The notes under the pieces were generated by a model. The model was not told the DNA's origin and did no database searches. It saw only the letters and a list, made by a program, of their open reading frames with translations. This document shows, piece after piece, positions 17,343 through 26,176 of a stretch of DNA of 64,000 nucleotides. Source of the stretch: Gemmatimonadota bacterium (lineage in GTDB: Bacteria; Gemmatimonadota; Gemmatimonadetes; Gemmatimonadales; GWC2-71-9); NCBI GenBank assembly GCA_016874005.1, contig VGVQ01000005.1, positions 1 through 64,000 of the forward strand, given 5' to 3'. The translations under genes and the position numbers were made by a program. Within the stretch, counting starts at the first letter, position 1. Every line of letters begins with the position of its first letter.

Positions 17343-18304
17343 GATGGCCGGGTCCGCGGGTCGACCCGATGGAGAAATACCTCCGCGACCACCGAGCCGA
17401 CTACCACCAGCAACGCGCTGAGCGTGGTCGCGGCCATCACGACTGGATAGTCACGCGACTGGACGCCCTGGATCAGGACCTGGCCAACCCCCGGCCAGGC
17501 AAAGACTCCTTCGACGAACACCGCTCCCGAGAAGAGGGCGGGGAGCGACAACCCGAGCAGTGCCACGATGGGCACCAGCCCGTTGCGGAGATGATGGCGG
17601 AGCATCACCCGCGCCGGGCGCAGTCCCTTGGCCCGCGCCACCAGGAGATAGGGTTCGGAAGCGGCCGCGAGCAGGCTGCCGCGGGCGTAGCGGGCCACGG
17701 TGCCGATCCCGATCAGGGTCAGGGTCGCGAGCGGCAGCGCGAGGTGGGCCAACCGATCGGCGAGACGGCCGGCTGGAGTGAGGAACTCCGCATCGATGCC
17801 CGCCGCCCCGAACGCCGGGAACCATCGAAGGGCGTATCCGAATACCATGATCAGCAGGAAAGCCAGCCAATAGCCCGGAATCGCCGCCAGCACGACGGTC
17901 ACCGCCGACACGATCCGGTCCACCCACCGATGCCGACTCGCCGATTGGAACGCGGCCAGCAGGACGCCCACCGCGTAGGAAAGGGCGATCGACGCGCCGA
18001 CCAGGATCGCGGTCGCGGGCCAGGCCTGCCACAGCATGCTCGCGACCGGGCGGCCGGTGGCGATGCTCCGGCCGAAGTCGCCCCGGATCGCTCGGGCCAG
18101 CCAGCGCAGGTACTGCTCGGCCAGGGGTTGGTCGAGGCCCAGGGCGCGGGCCGCGATCTCGCGGTCGGTGGTGGTCGCCGCCGGTCCCAGCATCAAGGCG
18201 ATGGGATCGCCGGGGGCGGCGTGGAGCAAAAGGAACGTGAGGGTAACCACCCCGAGCACGACCAGCGGAGCGCGGAGAATGCCGAAGCCGAAGCTCGAGG
18301 CCAT
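17339..18304 (-). CDS. ABC transporter permease, oligopeptide/DppB type
   Basis: The protein is 321 aa from the ATG at 18304; the upstream extension to 18817 is antisense to the binding-protein gene. It shows the DppB pattern: an N-terminal helix (VVLGVVTLTFLLLHAAPGDP), an ALGLDQPLAEQYLRW loop, FGRSIATGRPV, the ATPase-contact loop ARAKGLRPARVMLRHHLRN and the C-terminal FVEGVFAWPGVGQ. It forms the inner-membrane channel with the DppC-like partner. A TAGATT box on the minus strand ends five bases before the ATG, so translation probably starts at the mRNA 5' end. Confidence 0.92.
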   Translation of the reverse strand: MASSFGFGILRAPLVVLGVVTLTFLLLHAAPGDPIALMLGPAATTTDREIAARALGLDQPLAEQYLRWLARAIRGDFGRSIATGRPVASMLWQAWPATAILVGASIALSYAVGVLLAAFQSASRHRWVDRIVSAVTVVLAAIPGYWLAFLLIMVFGYALRWFPAFGAAGIDAEFLTPAGRLADRLAHLALPLATLTLIGIGTVARYARGSLLAAASEPYLLVARAKGLRPARVMLRHHLRNGLVPIVALLGLSLPALFSGAVFVEGVFAWPGVGQVLIQGVQSRDYPVVMAATTLSALLVVVGSVVAEVFLHRVDPRTRPS

Positions 18305-18309
18305 GGAGC

Positions 18310-18319
18310 AATCTAAATT
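18310..18319. promoter_or_regulatory. Back-to-back overlapping -10 boxes of a bidirectional promoter
   Basis: Only 21 bases separate the divergent permease ATG (18304, minus) and binding-protein GTG (18326, plus). The ten bases AATCTAAATT hold TAGATT read on the minus strand (18315 to 18310, five bases before that ATG) and TAAATT on the plus strand (18314-18319, six bases before that GTG). The two hexamers share two bases. Both mRNAs would be leaderless, and simultaneous firing seems sterically excluded. Confidence 0.6.
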
Positions 18320-18325
18320 CAGGTC

Positions 18326-19744
18326 GTGTCGAGGCGCCTCGTCCTGTTCCTGCTGCTCGGAGCCTGTCTTCCGACCGCCGCTCGGCGGGGTCGCACGGTC
18401 GTGATGGCATCGGGGGCCGATCTCCAGAGCATGCACTCGCTGGTCACGACCCATCCCCTCGCCAAACAAGTCCAGCGGTACGCCCTGTTGACGACCTTGG
18501 TCCGCTACGACAGCGCCCTCGCGATCGCCCCGTACCTCGCCCGGACCTGGGAGTGGTCGTCGGATGGTCGGGTGCTGACCATGCGGCTCCACGGTGGTGT
18601 CCAATGGCACGACGGGGTCGCCACCACCGCCCGCGACGCGGCTTGGACATTGAACGCCGCGCTCGACTCCGCTTTCGGTTATCCCCGCCGGGGCGACTTG
18701 GCCGGTCTCGAGGGAGCCGACCCGTCGGACGACACGACTCTGATCCTGCGGTTTCTCGCGGCGCCTGGTCGGGTCCCGGATGTCCTCACGGATCTGGCGA
18801 TCCTGCCGGCGCACCACTTAGCCGCGATCGCGCCGTCGGAGCAGCGGGGCGCGCCCTGGACCCGCCGGCCCGTCGGCAACGGACCGTTCCGGTTCGTCCG
18901 TCACGAACCCAATCGGCGCTGGGTCTTCGAGGCCAATCCGGGGTTCCCGCCGTCGCTCGGTGGACGACCGCTGATCGACCGGCTGGTGATCGCGGTCGTC
19001 GACGATCCCACCACCAAACTGGCCGCGCTCGCCAGCGGGGAACTCGACTTCGCCGGGATTCAGCCGGCGCACGCCGACTTCGTCCGTCGCGACCCGGCGC
19101 TCGCGGTGGTGGATTACCCACTGCTGTTCAGCTATGTCGTGCTCTTCAACGCCAGGCGCGCGCCGTTCGACGACTGGCGGGTTCGGCGGGCCGTCGACCT
19201 AGCCATCGACCGGCAAGCGATCGTCTCCGGATACCTGTTCGGGTTCGGGACGCCAGCCTCGGCGCCGGTGCCCGGTGGCGGGGACGCCGCAAGGCCGCCG
19301 ATGTACGCACCAGGCCGCGGCAAGGCGCTGCTCGACTCGAAGCCGCTTCGGTTCGAGCTCCTCACCGTCGGTAGCGGCGAAGCCGCCATGGAGCAGATGA
19401 TCCAGCAGCAGTTGGCGCGCATCGGCGTCACCGTCAGCATCCGACAACTGGAGCTGGCCGCGTTTCTCGACCGGGTTCAGGTGGCCGGCGATTTCGACGC
19501 CGCCATCATGGGGCTGCCCGGCGACCTCGAGCTTGGCCACCTGAAGACCGTCTTCCGACTGGCCGGGATGCCGGTTCCGGCGGCGGCCGCGAACAGTGAT
19601 CTCGCCGCCCGGGTTGCCGATTCCTTGCCGGCGAGTTTTCTCTACCATGCTCGCGGCGTGCAAGGCGTCCAGCGGCGGATTCGCGGCGCCGCGTTGGACA
19701 TCCGCGGTGAGCTGGCCACGCTGCAGCACTGGACGGTCCCGTGA
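18326..19744 (+). CDS. Solute-binding lipoprotein of an oligopeptide/oligosaccharide ABC transporter (SBP family 5)
   Basis: The protein is 472 aa from a GTG start. The N-terminus (SRRLVLFLLLGACLPT) is a lipoprotein signal with lipobox LGAC, so Cys13 or so is the lipidated residue. The family-5 pattern follows: YALLTTLVRYD, LARTWEWSSDGRVLTMRLHGGVQWHDG, VGNGPFRFVRHEPN, FEANPGF, DDPTTKLAALASGELDF and VRRAVDLAIDRQAIV. It would capture a peptide or oligosaccharide outside the membrane for the two divergent permeases. The C-terminal half is somewhat shorter than in typical members (about 500 aa). Its stop overlaps the GHMP kinase start (GTGA), tying transport to sugar phosphorylation. Confidence 0.9.
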   Translation: MSRRLVLFLLLGACLPTAARRGRTVVMASGADLQSMHSLVTTHPLAKQVQRYALLTTLVRYDSALAIAPYLARTWEWSSDGRVLTMRLHGGVQWHDGVATTARDAAWTLNAALDSAFGYPRRGDLAGLEGADPSDDTTLILRFLAAPGRVPDVLTDLAILPAHHLAAIAPSEQRGAPWTRRPVGNGPFRFVRHEPNRRWVFEANPGFPPSLGGRPLIDRLVIAVVDDPTTKLAALASGELDFAGIQPAHADFVRRDPALAVVDYPLLFSYVVLFNARRAPFDDWRVRRAVDLAIDRQAIVSGYLFGFGTPASAPVPGGGDAARPPMYAPGRGKALLDSKPLRFELLTVGSGEAAMEQMIQQQLARIGVTVSIRQLELAAFLDRVQVAGDFDAAIMGLPGDLELGHLKTVFRLAGMPVPAAAANSDLAARVADSLPASFLYHARGVQGVQRRIRGAALDIRGELATLQHWTVP

Positions 19745-20727
19745 CGGTGTCCTGCCAGGCCCCCTGCCGTCTGGACTTCGCGGGGGGCTGGACCGACGTC
19801 GAACCATACCCGAGCGACCACGGTGGCGTGGTCGTCAACGCGGCCATCGCGCTCTACGCCACCGCCACGGTGACCGCCGGCCAAACCGACTACTCCATCG
19901 AGTCCCTCGACCTGAACAGGACCGCTCGATTCGCCGACCCGACGCCGCTGGCGCGGGACGAGCTGATTCTCCTCCGCGCGGCGCTCCAGCTGGCCGCCGA
20001 CGCGCCCTGCCGGCTCGTCACCCGGTCCGACGCGCCACCGGGGTCCGGGCTGGGCAGTTCCGGGGCCATGGACGTCGCGATGGTCGCGGCCCTCGATCGA
20101 GCCGCCGGACGAAGCCACTTGGCGCCGGAAACGGCCCATCGAGCCTGGCTCCTCGAGGCGGTGGTGGCCGGGCTCCCCGGCGGCAAGCAAGACCAATACA
20201 GCGCTGCCCTCGGTGGGTTCCAGCGGCTCCGGTTCCGGGGCGGCCGCCCCGAAATCGAAGCGCTGTCGCTCGAGGCCGCGTTCCGGGATTGGCTGGCCCG
20301 CCACCTGGTGGTGTGCTACACCGGGCAGTCGCGGGTCTCTGGCGAGACGATTGCCCGGGTGATGGAGCGGTACCGCCGGCGCGACGCCGCGACCTGCGCC
20401 GCCCTCGATGGGTTGACGGTCGCCGCCGAGCGGATGGCGGAAGCGCTTGCTCGCGGCCAAGTTTCCGAGATCGGACGCCTCTTGACCACCAACTGGCGCC
20501 ATCAACAAGCACTGGACGACAGCATGGCGACGCCGCTGATGCGGGAACTGGAGCGCACCATGGAAGCGGCCGGCGCCATCGGCGGCAAAGCCGCCGGCGC
20601 CGGGGCGGGCGGCACGATGTTCTTCCTGGTTCCGAAGGACCCGGAGGCCGCCGCCACCCGGGCCGCGAGTCTCGGCGTCGGTATCCTCCCCGTGGAATGG
20701 GCCATGGCAGGCGTTCGGTCATGCTGA
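19741..20727 (+). CDS. GHMP-family sugar kinase (heptose-7-phosphate/fucokinase-like)
   Basis: The kinase is 328 aa from a GTG that overlaps the previous stop. It carries APCRLDFAGGWTDVEPY, GGVVVNAAIALYATATV, the phosphate-binding loop PPGSGLGSSGAMDVAMV (about 99-115), GGKQDQYSAALGGFQ and the C-terminal GGKAAGAGAGGTMFF. This layout matches the branch that holds D-glycero-D-manno-heptose-7-phosphate kinase (HddA) and related sugar-1-kinases, not galactokinase. It should phosphorylate a free or phosphorylated sugar with ATP. Because it follows a binding-protein gene and precedes a polysaccharide lyase, the most likely substrate is a sugar imported by the same transporter. Confidence 0.87.
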   Translation: MTVSCQAPCRLDFAGGWTDVEPYPSDHGGVVVNAAIALYATATVTAGQTDYSIESLDLNRTARFADPTPLARDELILLRAALQLAADAPCRLVTRSDAPPGSGLGSSGAMDVAMVAALDRAAGRSHLAPETAHRAWLLEAVVAGLPGGKQDQYSAALGGFQRLRFRGGRPEIEALSLEAAFRDWLARHLVVCYTGQSRVSGETIARVMERYRRRDAATCAALDGLTVAAERMAEALARGQVSEIGRLLTTNWRHQQALDDSMATPLMRELERTMEAAGAIGGKAAGAGAGGTMFFLVPKDPEAAATRAASLGVGILPVEWAMAGVRSC

Positions 20728-23438
20728 CGGGCGCCGAGATCGAGCGAAGACGATCGCTCCTCGGCGAGGGCGACCTGCCCGCGTTGCTGGAGACCCTTCG
20801 GAAACGGTGCGCCGACTGGGTCGCGAAGCCGATCGTCGTTCCCAACTCAAAAGCGGAGCTGTCGATCGCGGGCGGAATCTGTCCCGCCTGCTCGGCGCCG
20901 CTGGTGTTCGACCCCGAGGCCCCGGCCGCGCACCGCTGCTCCCGCTGCGACGAGGTGGCTCGGGGAGCGCGGCACGACGGCCACTGGGTCAGGGGTCAGC
21001 ACCTCTGGGTTGCCGAACGGGCCGCCGAGCTGGCGGCGGTGGCTGCGCTCACCGATGACCAGACCCTCGCCACCTCGAGTCGGGATCTGCTTCGCCGCTA
21101 CTACCGGCTCTACCACGAGATTCCCAACCGAGACAACACCCTCGGTCCCTCCCATCTGTTTTTCTCCACCTACCTCGAATCCATCTGGGTCCTCAACTAC
21201 CTGGCCGCGGCGTTCCTCCTCCGGGAGCGTGGCTGGCTCGGCGAGGACGATCTCGAGGCCGTCAACGCCATCGCCGACGAAGCGGCGGCCCTGATCGGCG
21301 ACTTCAACGAGGGACTGAGCAACCGGCAGACCTGGAACGCCGCCGCCTTGGTGGCGATCGCGGTCTGGTTCGGTGACGAGGAGCTGGCGGAAACCGCGTC
21401 CCATGGGCGAAGCGGACTACTCGGCCATCTCACCGACGGCTTCGACGACGACGGGATGTGGCACGAGGGCGAGAACTACCACCTCTTCGCCCTCCGAGGA
21501 CTGCTGATCGGCATCGACTGGTGTCGCGCCGCGGGCATCGAGCTGCTCGAGGACGCCGCCCTGGCCGAACAGCTTCGACGAGCGTTGCTGGCGCCGTCGC
21601 TCACCGCGCTGCCGGACGGGACCTTTCCGGCCCGGCGCGACTCGCGCTACGGTGTGTCGCTCTCCCATCCAGCCTACCTGGAGTGTTGGGAACGGGGCGT
21701 GGCGCTGTCCGAGCACGAGGACAGGCAAGACGACGGCGACGACCTGGTGTCCTGGCTCGCCGAGCGGTACCGCCGGCCCAGCGCGCCGGGCCAGACCTAC
21801 GATGCCTATCTCCACGACGCCGGTCGCCCGGCGCGAGAGCGCAGCGGCCGGACCGACCTGTCGTGGTGGATGCTGCTCACGATGGCGCCGACCCTGCCCG
21901 AGGCCGCGGCTCGCTCCACCCCGGGAAGCAGACTGCTGGCGGCGCAGGGGGTCGCGGTCTTGCGCCAGCACGATCGCTACCTCAGCGTCGAATGCGGCAG
22001 CTTCGCCGGCGGCCACGGCCATCCGGACCGGTTGCACTTGAGCCTCTTCGCCGACGGGGTGGCGTGGCTCGCCGATCCGGGTACCGGCTCTTATCAGACC
22101 CGCGATCTCTTCTGGTACCGATCGACCCTGGCCCATAACGCTCCCCGGCTGGACGGCCAGTCCCAGCAGTCCACCGAATCGAGGCCGGTCGCGTTCGCCG
22201 AAAACGGCGATTGGGGCTGGGTCGTCGCCGAGCACGGCCCGATTCGTCGCGCGGTGATCCACGGTCCCGAATGGCTGCTCGACGTCGTCGACTTGGACGG
22301 CGGAGACACCTCGCGGGTACTCGAGCTTCCCTGGCATCTCGATGGGGATCTCGAGTTCGCCTCGGCCGGCGACCTCGAGCCGGCGGCGCTGGCCGACGAG
22401 TTCGTCACCGACACGGCGCGCTTCGTTCCCGCCGCCGGGACCGATCCCGTCGCGGTCGCCTCCAAGGACGGCAAACGAGTGCGGCTGCACCTGGTGGGCG
22501 GCGAGGTCCTCCGCGCGGTGGGGCCGGGTCGGCCGGGAGAGGGGCGTCGGCCGTTCGTCGTGGCCCGCCAGGAAGGAACCAAGGCGCGGCTGGTGGCGGT
22601 GGCGGATTTCTCGGGCACCGTCAGTCGGGTCGACGCGGGTGACGCGATCGTGGTCCACGGCAGGAGCCCGGTCTCGGTTCGACTGGGCGGATCGGACGCC
22701 ACGGTGACCGTGGAGGGCAAAGCGATCCAACTGGGCGGCGCCCTCGCTCGTCGCCCCGCGCCCAAGCCGCTGATGGCGGAGCGACCGATCGCCAATCGCG
22801 GCGAAGCGCTCCGAATCGTCGAGGTACCGCCGTGCGACGGCACCCTGGCCGGCTTCGAGGACTGCCCCCCGCTGGTGATGGCCGACGAAGCCCACTACTA
22901 CCGCACCGAGGAGCCCTATTCCGGCGAGGAGCAGTTCTCCGCTCAGGCCTGGGTGGGTTGGGATAACACCGCTTGGTACCTGGCGGTGCGGGTGACCAAG
23001 CCCGAGGTCTGCCTCGGTCCAGCGGTGCCGCCGCCGCTCGGCCGTGACAACGAAGCCGACGACATCCACTACGACGGGATCCAGGTCTACTACCGGGCGC
23101 TGGACGGCGCCGAGCGGGGCTACCTCATTCGCCCCGCCGAAGGCGGCGGCATCTTCGCGCGGCCGATTCCGGGATCGCCGGCGACGCCGAGCCAGCTCGA
23201 CGGGAGCGCGGCGGTGCTGGACGACGGCTACCTCCTGACGGTGGCGCTGCCCTGCCCGGAGCTTGGCTCGGCCCGAGTCGGGTCGACGGTGGCATTCGAC
23301 CTCGTCGTCAACGAGATGCGCTCCGATCGGGCGACCCGGGCCGGCCAGTTGGCCTGGGGCGGCGGCTCGGGCTGGGCCTATCTTCGGGGCGACCGTCGCG
23401 ATCCCTCGCTCTGGGGCGAACTCGAGCTGCTGGGATGA
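20721..23438 (+). CDS. Heparinase II/III-type polysaccharide lyase with C-terminal CBM9-like domain
   Basis: This 905-aa protein starts at the ATG at 20721, overlapping the kinase stop by seven bases. An early zinc-finger-like pair of C-x2-C motifs (CPAC and CSRC, about 55-75) precedes an alpha/alpha-toroid domain (about 90-390, with NRQTWNAA and HEGENYHLFALRG). A heparinase II/III beta-sheet domain follows (SVECGSFAGGHGHPDRLHLSLF and LADPGTGSY, about 425-465). Residues about 715-905 look like a carbohydrate-binding family 9/DOMON sandwich (QAWVGWDNTAWYLAVRV, DGIQVYYRA). It would eliminate uronic-acid-containing glycans. No signal peptide is evident, so it may act on imported oligosaccharides. 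It is the central enzyme of the locus. Confidence 0.88.
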   Translation: MLTGAEIERRRSLLGEGDLPALLETLRKRCADWVAKPIVVPNSKAELSIAGGICPACSAPLVFDPEAPAAHRCSRCDEVARGARHDGHWVRGQHLWVAERAAELAAVAALTDDQTLATSSRDLLRRYYRLYHEIPNRDNTLGPSHLFFSTYLESIWVLNYLAAAFLLRERGWLGEDDLEAVNAIADEAAALIGDFNEGLSNRQTWNAAALVAIAVWFGDEELAETASHGRSGLLGHLTDGFDDDGMWHEGENYHLFALRGLLIGIDWCRAAGIELLEDAALAEQLRRALLAPSLTALPDGTFPARRDSRYGVSLSHPAYLECWERGVALSEHEDRQDDGDDLVSWLAERYRRPSAPGQTYDAYLHDAGRPARERSGRTDLSWWMLLTMAPTLPEAAARSTPGSRLLAAQGVAVLRQHDRYLSVECGSFAGGHGHPDRLHLSLFADGVAWLADPGTGSYQTRDLFWYRSTLAHNAPRLDGQSQQSTESRPVAFAENGDWGWVVAEHGPIRRAVIHGPEWLLDVVDLDGGDTSRVLELPWHLDGDLEFASAGDLEPAALADEFVTDTARFVPAAGTDPVAVASKDGKRVRLHLVGGEVLRAVGPGRPGEGRRPFVVARQEGTKARLVAVADFSGTVSRVDAGDAIVVHGRSPVSVRLGGSDATVTVEGKAIQLGGALARRPAPKPLMAERPIANRGEALRIVEVPPCDGTLAGFEDCPPLVMADEAHYYRTEEPYSGEEQFSAQAWVGWDNTAWYLAVRVTKPEVCLGPAVPPPLGRDNEADDIHYDGIQVYYRALDGAERGYLIRPAEGGGIFARPIPGSPATPSQLDGSAAVLDDGYLLTVALPCPELGSARVGSTVAFDLVVNEMRSDRATRAGQLAWGGGSGWAYLRGDRRDPSLWGELELLG

Positions 23439-24592
23439 CGATCGCCGGCGGCAGCTCCACCGGGAGCAAACGGCCCGCGAGCTGGTTCGGGGCCGGTGAC
23501 GATCCCGCCCTGCCGGCGACGGTGGCGTGGTGCGGCGGGGCTCGGGTCCGGGATCAGGCCGGCCGGGAGTATCTCGATTTCGGCATGTCGTTAGGCGCGG
23601 TGGTACTCGGCTATGGCCACCCAGCGGTGACCGCGGCGGTCCGGGCCGCGATCGACCACGGAGGGCCCGGACCGTTTCCCGCCGAGTCGGAAGCCGCCCT
23701 GGCGGAGGAACTCGCGGCCGCGATCCCGTGGCTGGAACGGGTCCGGTTTCTCAAGACCGGTGCCGAAGCGATCGCGGCGGCGATCCGGCTGGCGCGAGTC
23801 CACACCGGGCGGGACCTGGTGATCGGGTGCGGCTACCACGGCTGGCTCGACGGCACCAGCGACGCCACCGGGGTCCCGGCAGCGGTCCGGGGCCTCTACC
23901 GGACCATCCCGTTCAACGACGAAACCGCCGCGCGGACAATCATTCGGGAGCATGGCAATGCCTTGGCAATCGTCATCGTCGAGCCGGTCGTGGATGGCCC
24001 TCCGAGCGCCGGCTGGCTGGCCGCCCTTCGCGAGGAAACGAGCCGAGTGGGGGCTCTGTTGGCCTTCGACGAGATCAAGACGGGATTTCGGGTCGCTCTG
24101 GGAGGCGGCGCCGAGCGCTGGGGCGTGGTCCCTGATCTCGCGGCCTATGGCAAAGGGCTCGCGAATGGATTTCCCCTCGCGGTACTCGGCGGCCGGGCCG
24201 ACGTCATGGCGGGCGTCGACCGCACCTGGATCTCCTCGACCCTGGCCGGCGAGCCGATCGCGGTGGCCGCTGCCCGGGCCACGCTCGCGATCTTCGTTCG
24301 TGATGCGGTGCCGGACCACCTCGCGGCCGTGGGCGACCGCCTTCAGGGCGGGTTGCGGGCGCTGGCGAGGCGGTTTCCCGATCTGGTGACGGGCGCCCCC
24401 GGAGTCCCCGAGATGTGTTATCTCCGGTATCACGCCGTGGAAACCGGCCAGCGGGTGGCTCGGGCCGCGGCCCGCCGGGGTCTCTTGTTCAAGCCGACCG
24501 GCTATGATTTCGTGTCGCTGGCCCATTCCGCCGCCGACATCGACCGGGCCATCGACATTCTAGGAGAATCGTTGAGCGAGGCGCGAGGCTGA
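23435..24592 (+). CDS. Class III PLP-dependent aminotransferase (glutamate-1-semialdehyde aminomutase-like)
   Basis: The protein is 385 aa and overlaps the lyase stop by ATGA. Fold-type I features are clear: YLDFGMSLGAVVLGYGHP, KTGAEAIAAAIRLARVHTGR, YHGWLDG, the PLP-pyridine Asp in LLAFDEIKTGFR (about 205-216) and the Schiff-base Lys in AAYGKGLANGFPLAVLGG (about 238-255). HemL-like members in sugar loci transfer amino groups onto sugar or hydroxyacid intermediates rather than making aminolevulinate. No other haem gene is nearby, so a role in amino-sugar metabolism is more likely. It is about 40 residues shorter than HemL at the N-terminus. Confidence 0.88.
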   Translation: MTIAGGSSTGSKRPASWFGAGDDPALPATVAWCGGARVRDQAGREYLDFGMSLGAVVLGYGHPAVTAAVRAAIDHGGPGPFPAESEAALAEELAAAIPWLERVRFLKTGAEAIAAAIRLARVHTGRDLVIGCGYHGWLDGTSDATGVPAAVRGLYRTIPFNDETAARTIIREHGNALAIVIVEPVVDGPPSAGWLAALREETSRVGALLAFDEIKTGFRVALGGGAERWGVVPDLAAYGKGLANGFPLAVLGGRADVMAGVDRTWISSTLAGEPIAVAAARATLAIFVRDAVPDHLAAVGDRLQGGLRALARRFPDLVTGAPGVPEMCYLRYHAVETGQRVARAAARRGLLFKPTGYDFVSLAHSAADIDRAIDILGESLSEARG

Positions 24593-24593
24593 C

Positions 24594-25397
24594 ATGCTGG
24601 TGGACGTCCATGCTCACTTCTATCATCCCGCCAGTCAGCGGATCGACTGGCAGGAACGCAACGAGAGCCGCCTCGCCGCCGGGGAGCGGATCGGGATCGC
24701 CTGGCACGTGGCGTCGATCCTGGGGAGTTGGGGTCGGACCTCCCCGACCTACTTCCCCTCGCCGACCGACGTCACCGTCGGCAACGACGCGTTGCTCGAG
24801 CTGATCTCGGTTCATCCGAGGCGGATCAAGGGCTATGTCTGCGTCAACCCCAACTACACCGAGCACGCGATCAGCGAGATCGAACGCTGTGTGGCCCAGG
24901 GGATGATCGGGATCAAGCTGGCCGCTAGTCGTCGGGCGGACGACGCCTTGCTCGACCCGATCGGCGAGTGCGCCGCGCACTACGGGCTTCCGATCCTCCA
25001 CCATGTCTGGCAGCACCGCCGGAAGGAATGGCCTGGCCAGGAGGCATCCGACGCGGTCGAGCTCTGCCAGTTGGCTCGACGTCACCCCGAGGTGTCGTTC
25101 ATCCTGGCTCACATCGGCGGCGGTGGCGACTGGCGCCACAGCCTCCACGCGGTCCGCCGGGCCGACAACGTCTTCGTCGATCTCTCCGGCAGCGGGGTGG
25201 ACTACGGTATGGTGGAGGCGGCCCTCGATGCCGTCGGGCACACCCGACTGCTCTGGGGAGCCGATCTCACCCTCTGCACCGGCTTGGCCAAGCTCCGCTA
25301 TCTCGACATCGTGCTGGAGCCCGCGGCGCTCAACGCGGTCCGGTGGGGGAACGCCGAGCGGATCTTCCCGGCCGGGGTGTTCGGAGCGGCGCTATGA
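24594..25397 (+). CDS. Amidohydrolase-2 family metal-dependent hydrolase
   Basis: The ORF encodes 267 aa with a TIM-barrel amidohydrolase-2 pattern: DVHAHFYHP with H-x-H at the N-terminus, GYVCVNPNY, GMIGIKLAAS, the barrel His in PILHHVWQH, FILAHIGGGGDW and the Asp in LLWGADLTLC. Members act as decarboxylases, lactonases or hydrolases on cyclic or aromatic acids and on sugar lactones. In this setting a sugar-lactone or uronate-derived substrate is plausible. The ATG lies one base after the aminotransferase stop. Confidence 0.85.
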   Translation: MLVDVHAHFYHPASQRIDWQERNESRLAAGERIGIAWHVASILGSWGRTSPTYFPSPTDVTVGNDALLELISVHPRRIKGYVCVNPNYTEHAISEIERCVAQGMIGIKLAASRRADDALLDPIGECAAHYGLPILHHVWQHRRKEWPGQEASDAVELCQLARRHPEVSFILAHIGGGGDWRHSLHAVRRADNVFVDLSGSGVDYGMVEAALDAVGHTRLLWGADLTLCTGLAKLRYLDIVLEPAALNAVRWGNAERIFPAGVFGAAL

Positions 25398-26167
25398 TCA
25401 TCGACGTGAACACCTTCCTCGGTCACCACCCGTTTCGCCGGCTCGACGGTGGGTCGCCAGCGGCGATCGTCGCCGGGCTCGAGCGGGTGGGGATCGACCA
25501 GGCCTGGATCTCGAATCTTGCCGCCGTGTTCTGGCGGGATCCGACCGAGGGCAATCGGATCGTCTACCAGGCGGCGACCCACCACGTCTGCCTCCGGCCG
25601 GTGCCCGCGGTGCATCCCGGGCTGCCCGGGTGGATCGAGGTGCTCGAGGAGGCGGTCGATCGGGAGTCCCCTTGCGTCCGGGTCGATCCGATCTCCTACG
25701 GGATCGCGCCGAGCGGTTCCGAAATGCTGGCGTTGGTCCGGGCAGCCGCGGAGCGTAACCTTCCATTGCAGCTGGCGGTGCGGCTCGAGGACAGCCGCCA
25801 GCGTCACCCCAACGACCTGACGGGAGAGCTGCCCGCCTGGGCCGTGCGGGCCCTGATCAGATCTCACCCGGAGGCCCGGCTGATCGTCACCCACGCCGAC
25901 CGCGACCTCATCGAGCAGGTCCACTTCGGGTCCACCCCGGACGAGGCCAGCCGGATTCTCTGGGACATCTGCTGGCTGTGGGGTCCGCCCGAAGATCAGC
26001 TCCAACTCCTGGTCACTACCATCGGCGCTGGCCGCTTCTGCTTCGGAACCGGGATGCCGCTTCGGATTCCCGAGAGCAGCATCGCCAAGCTCGAGCTGAC
26101 CGAATTGACTCCGACCGAGCGCCGGGCCATCGAATCGTCGAACGCCCGGTTGTTCGCCCGCAGCTAG
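25394..26167 (+). CDS. Amidohydrolase-2-like protein with altered N-terminal metal site
   Basis: The protein is 257 aa and overlaps the previous gene by ATGA. It has the same barrel order as its neighbour, but the opening DVHAH is replaced by DVNTFLGHHPFR, so the first H-x-H pair is missing. Downstream elements remain: RVDPISYGI, LIVTHADRDL and FCFGTGMPL, where the usual Asp of G-x-D-x-P is Thr. It may be a catalytically dead partner of the upstream hydrolase, or belong to the cofactor-poor branch seen beside similar enzymes in other sugar loci. Both are inference. Confidence 0.75.
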   Translation: MIIDVNTFLGHHPFRRLDGGSPAAIVAGLERVGIDQAWISNLAAVFWRDPTEGNRIVYQAATHHVCLRPVPAVHPGLPGWIEVLEEAVDRESPCVRVDPISYGIAPSGSEMLALVRAAAERNLPLQLAVRLEDSRQRHPNDLTGELPAWAVRALIRSHPEARLIVTHADRDLIEQVHFGSTPDEASRILWDICWLWGPPEDQLQLLVTTIGAGRFCFGTGMPLRIPESSIAKLELTELTPTERRAIESSNARLFARS

Positions 26168-26176
26168 CGATTCTCC

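Noticed and set aside
21417-23069. A 550-codon minus-strand ORF
   Set aside because: Antisense shadow of the heparinase-type gene with biased composition.
24594-26167. Amidohydrolase pair as a frameshifted single gene
   Set aside because: Each has its own complete barrel-like order and ATGA overlap; they are two genes.
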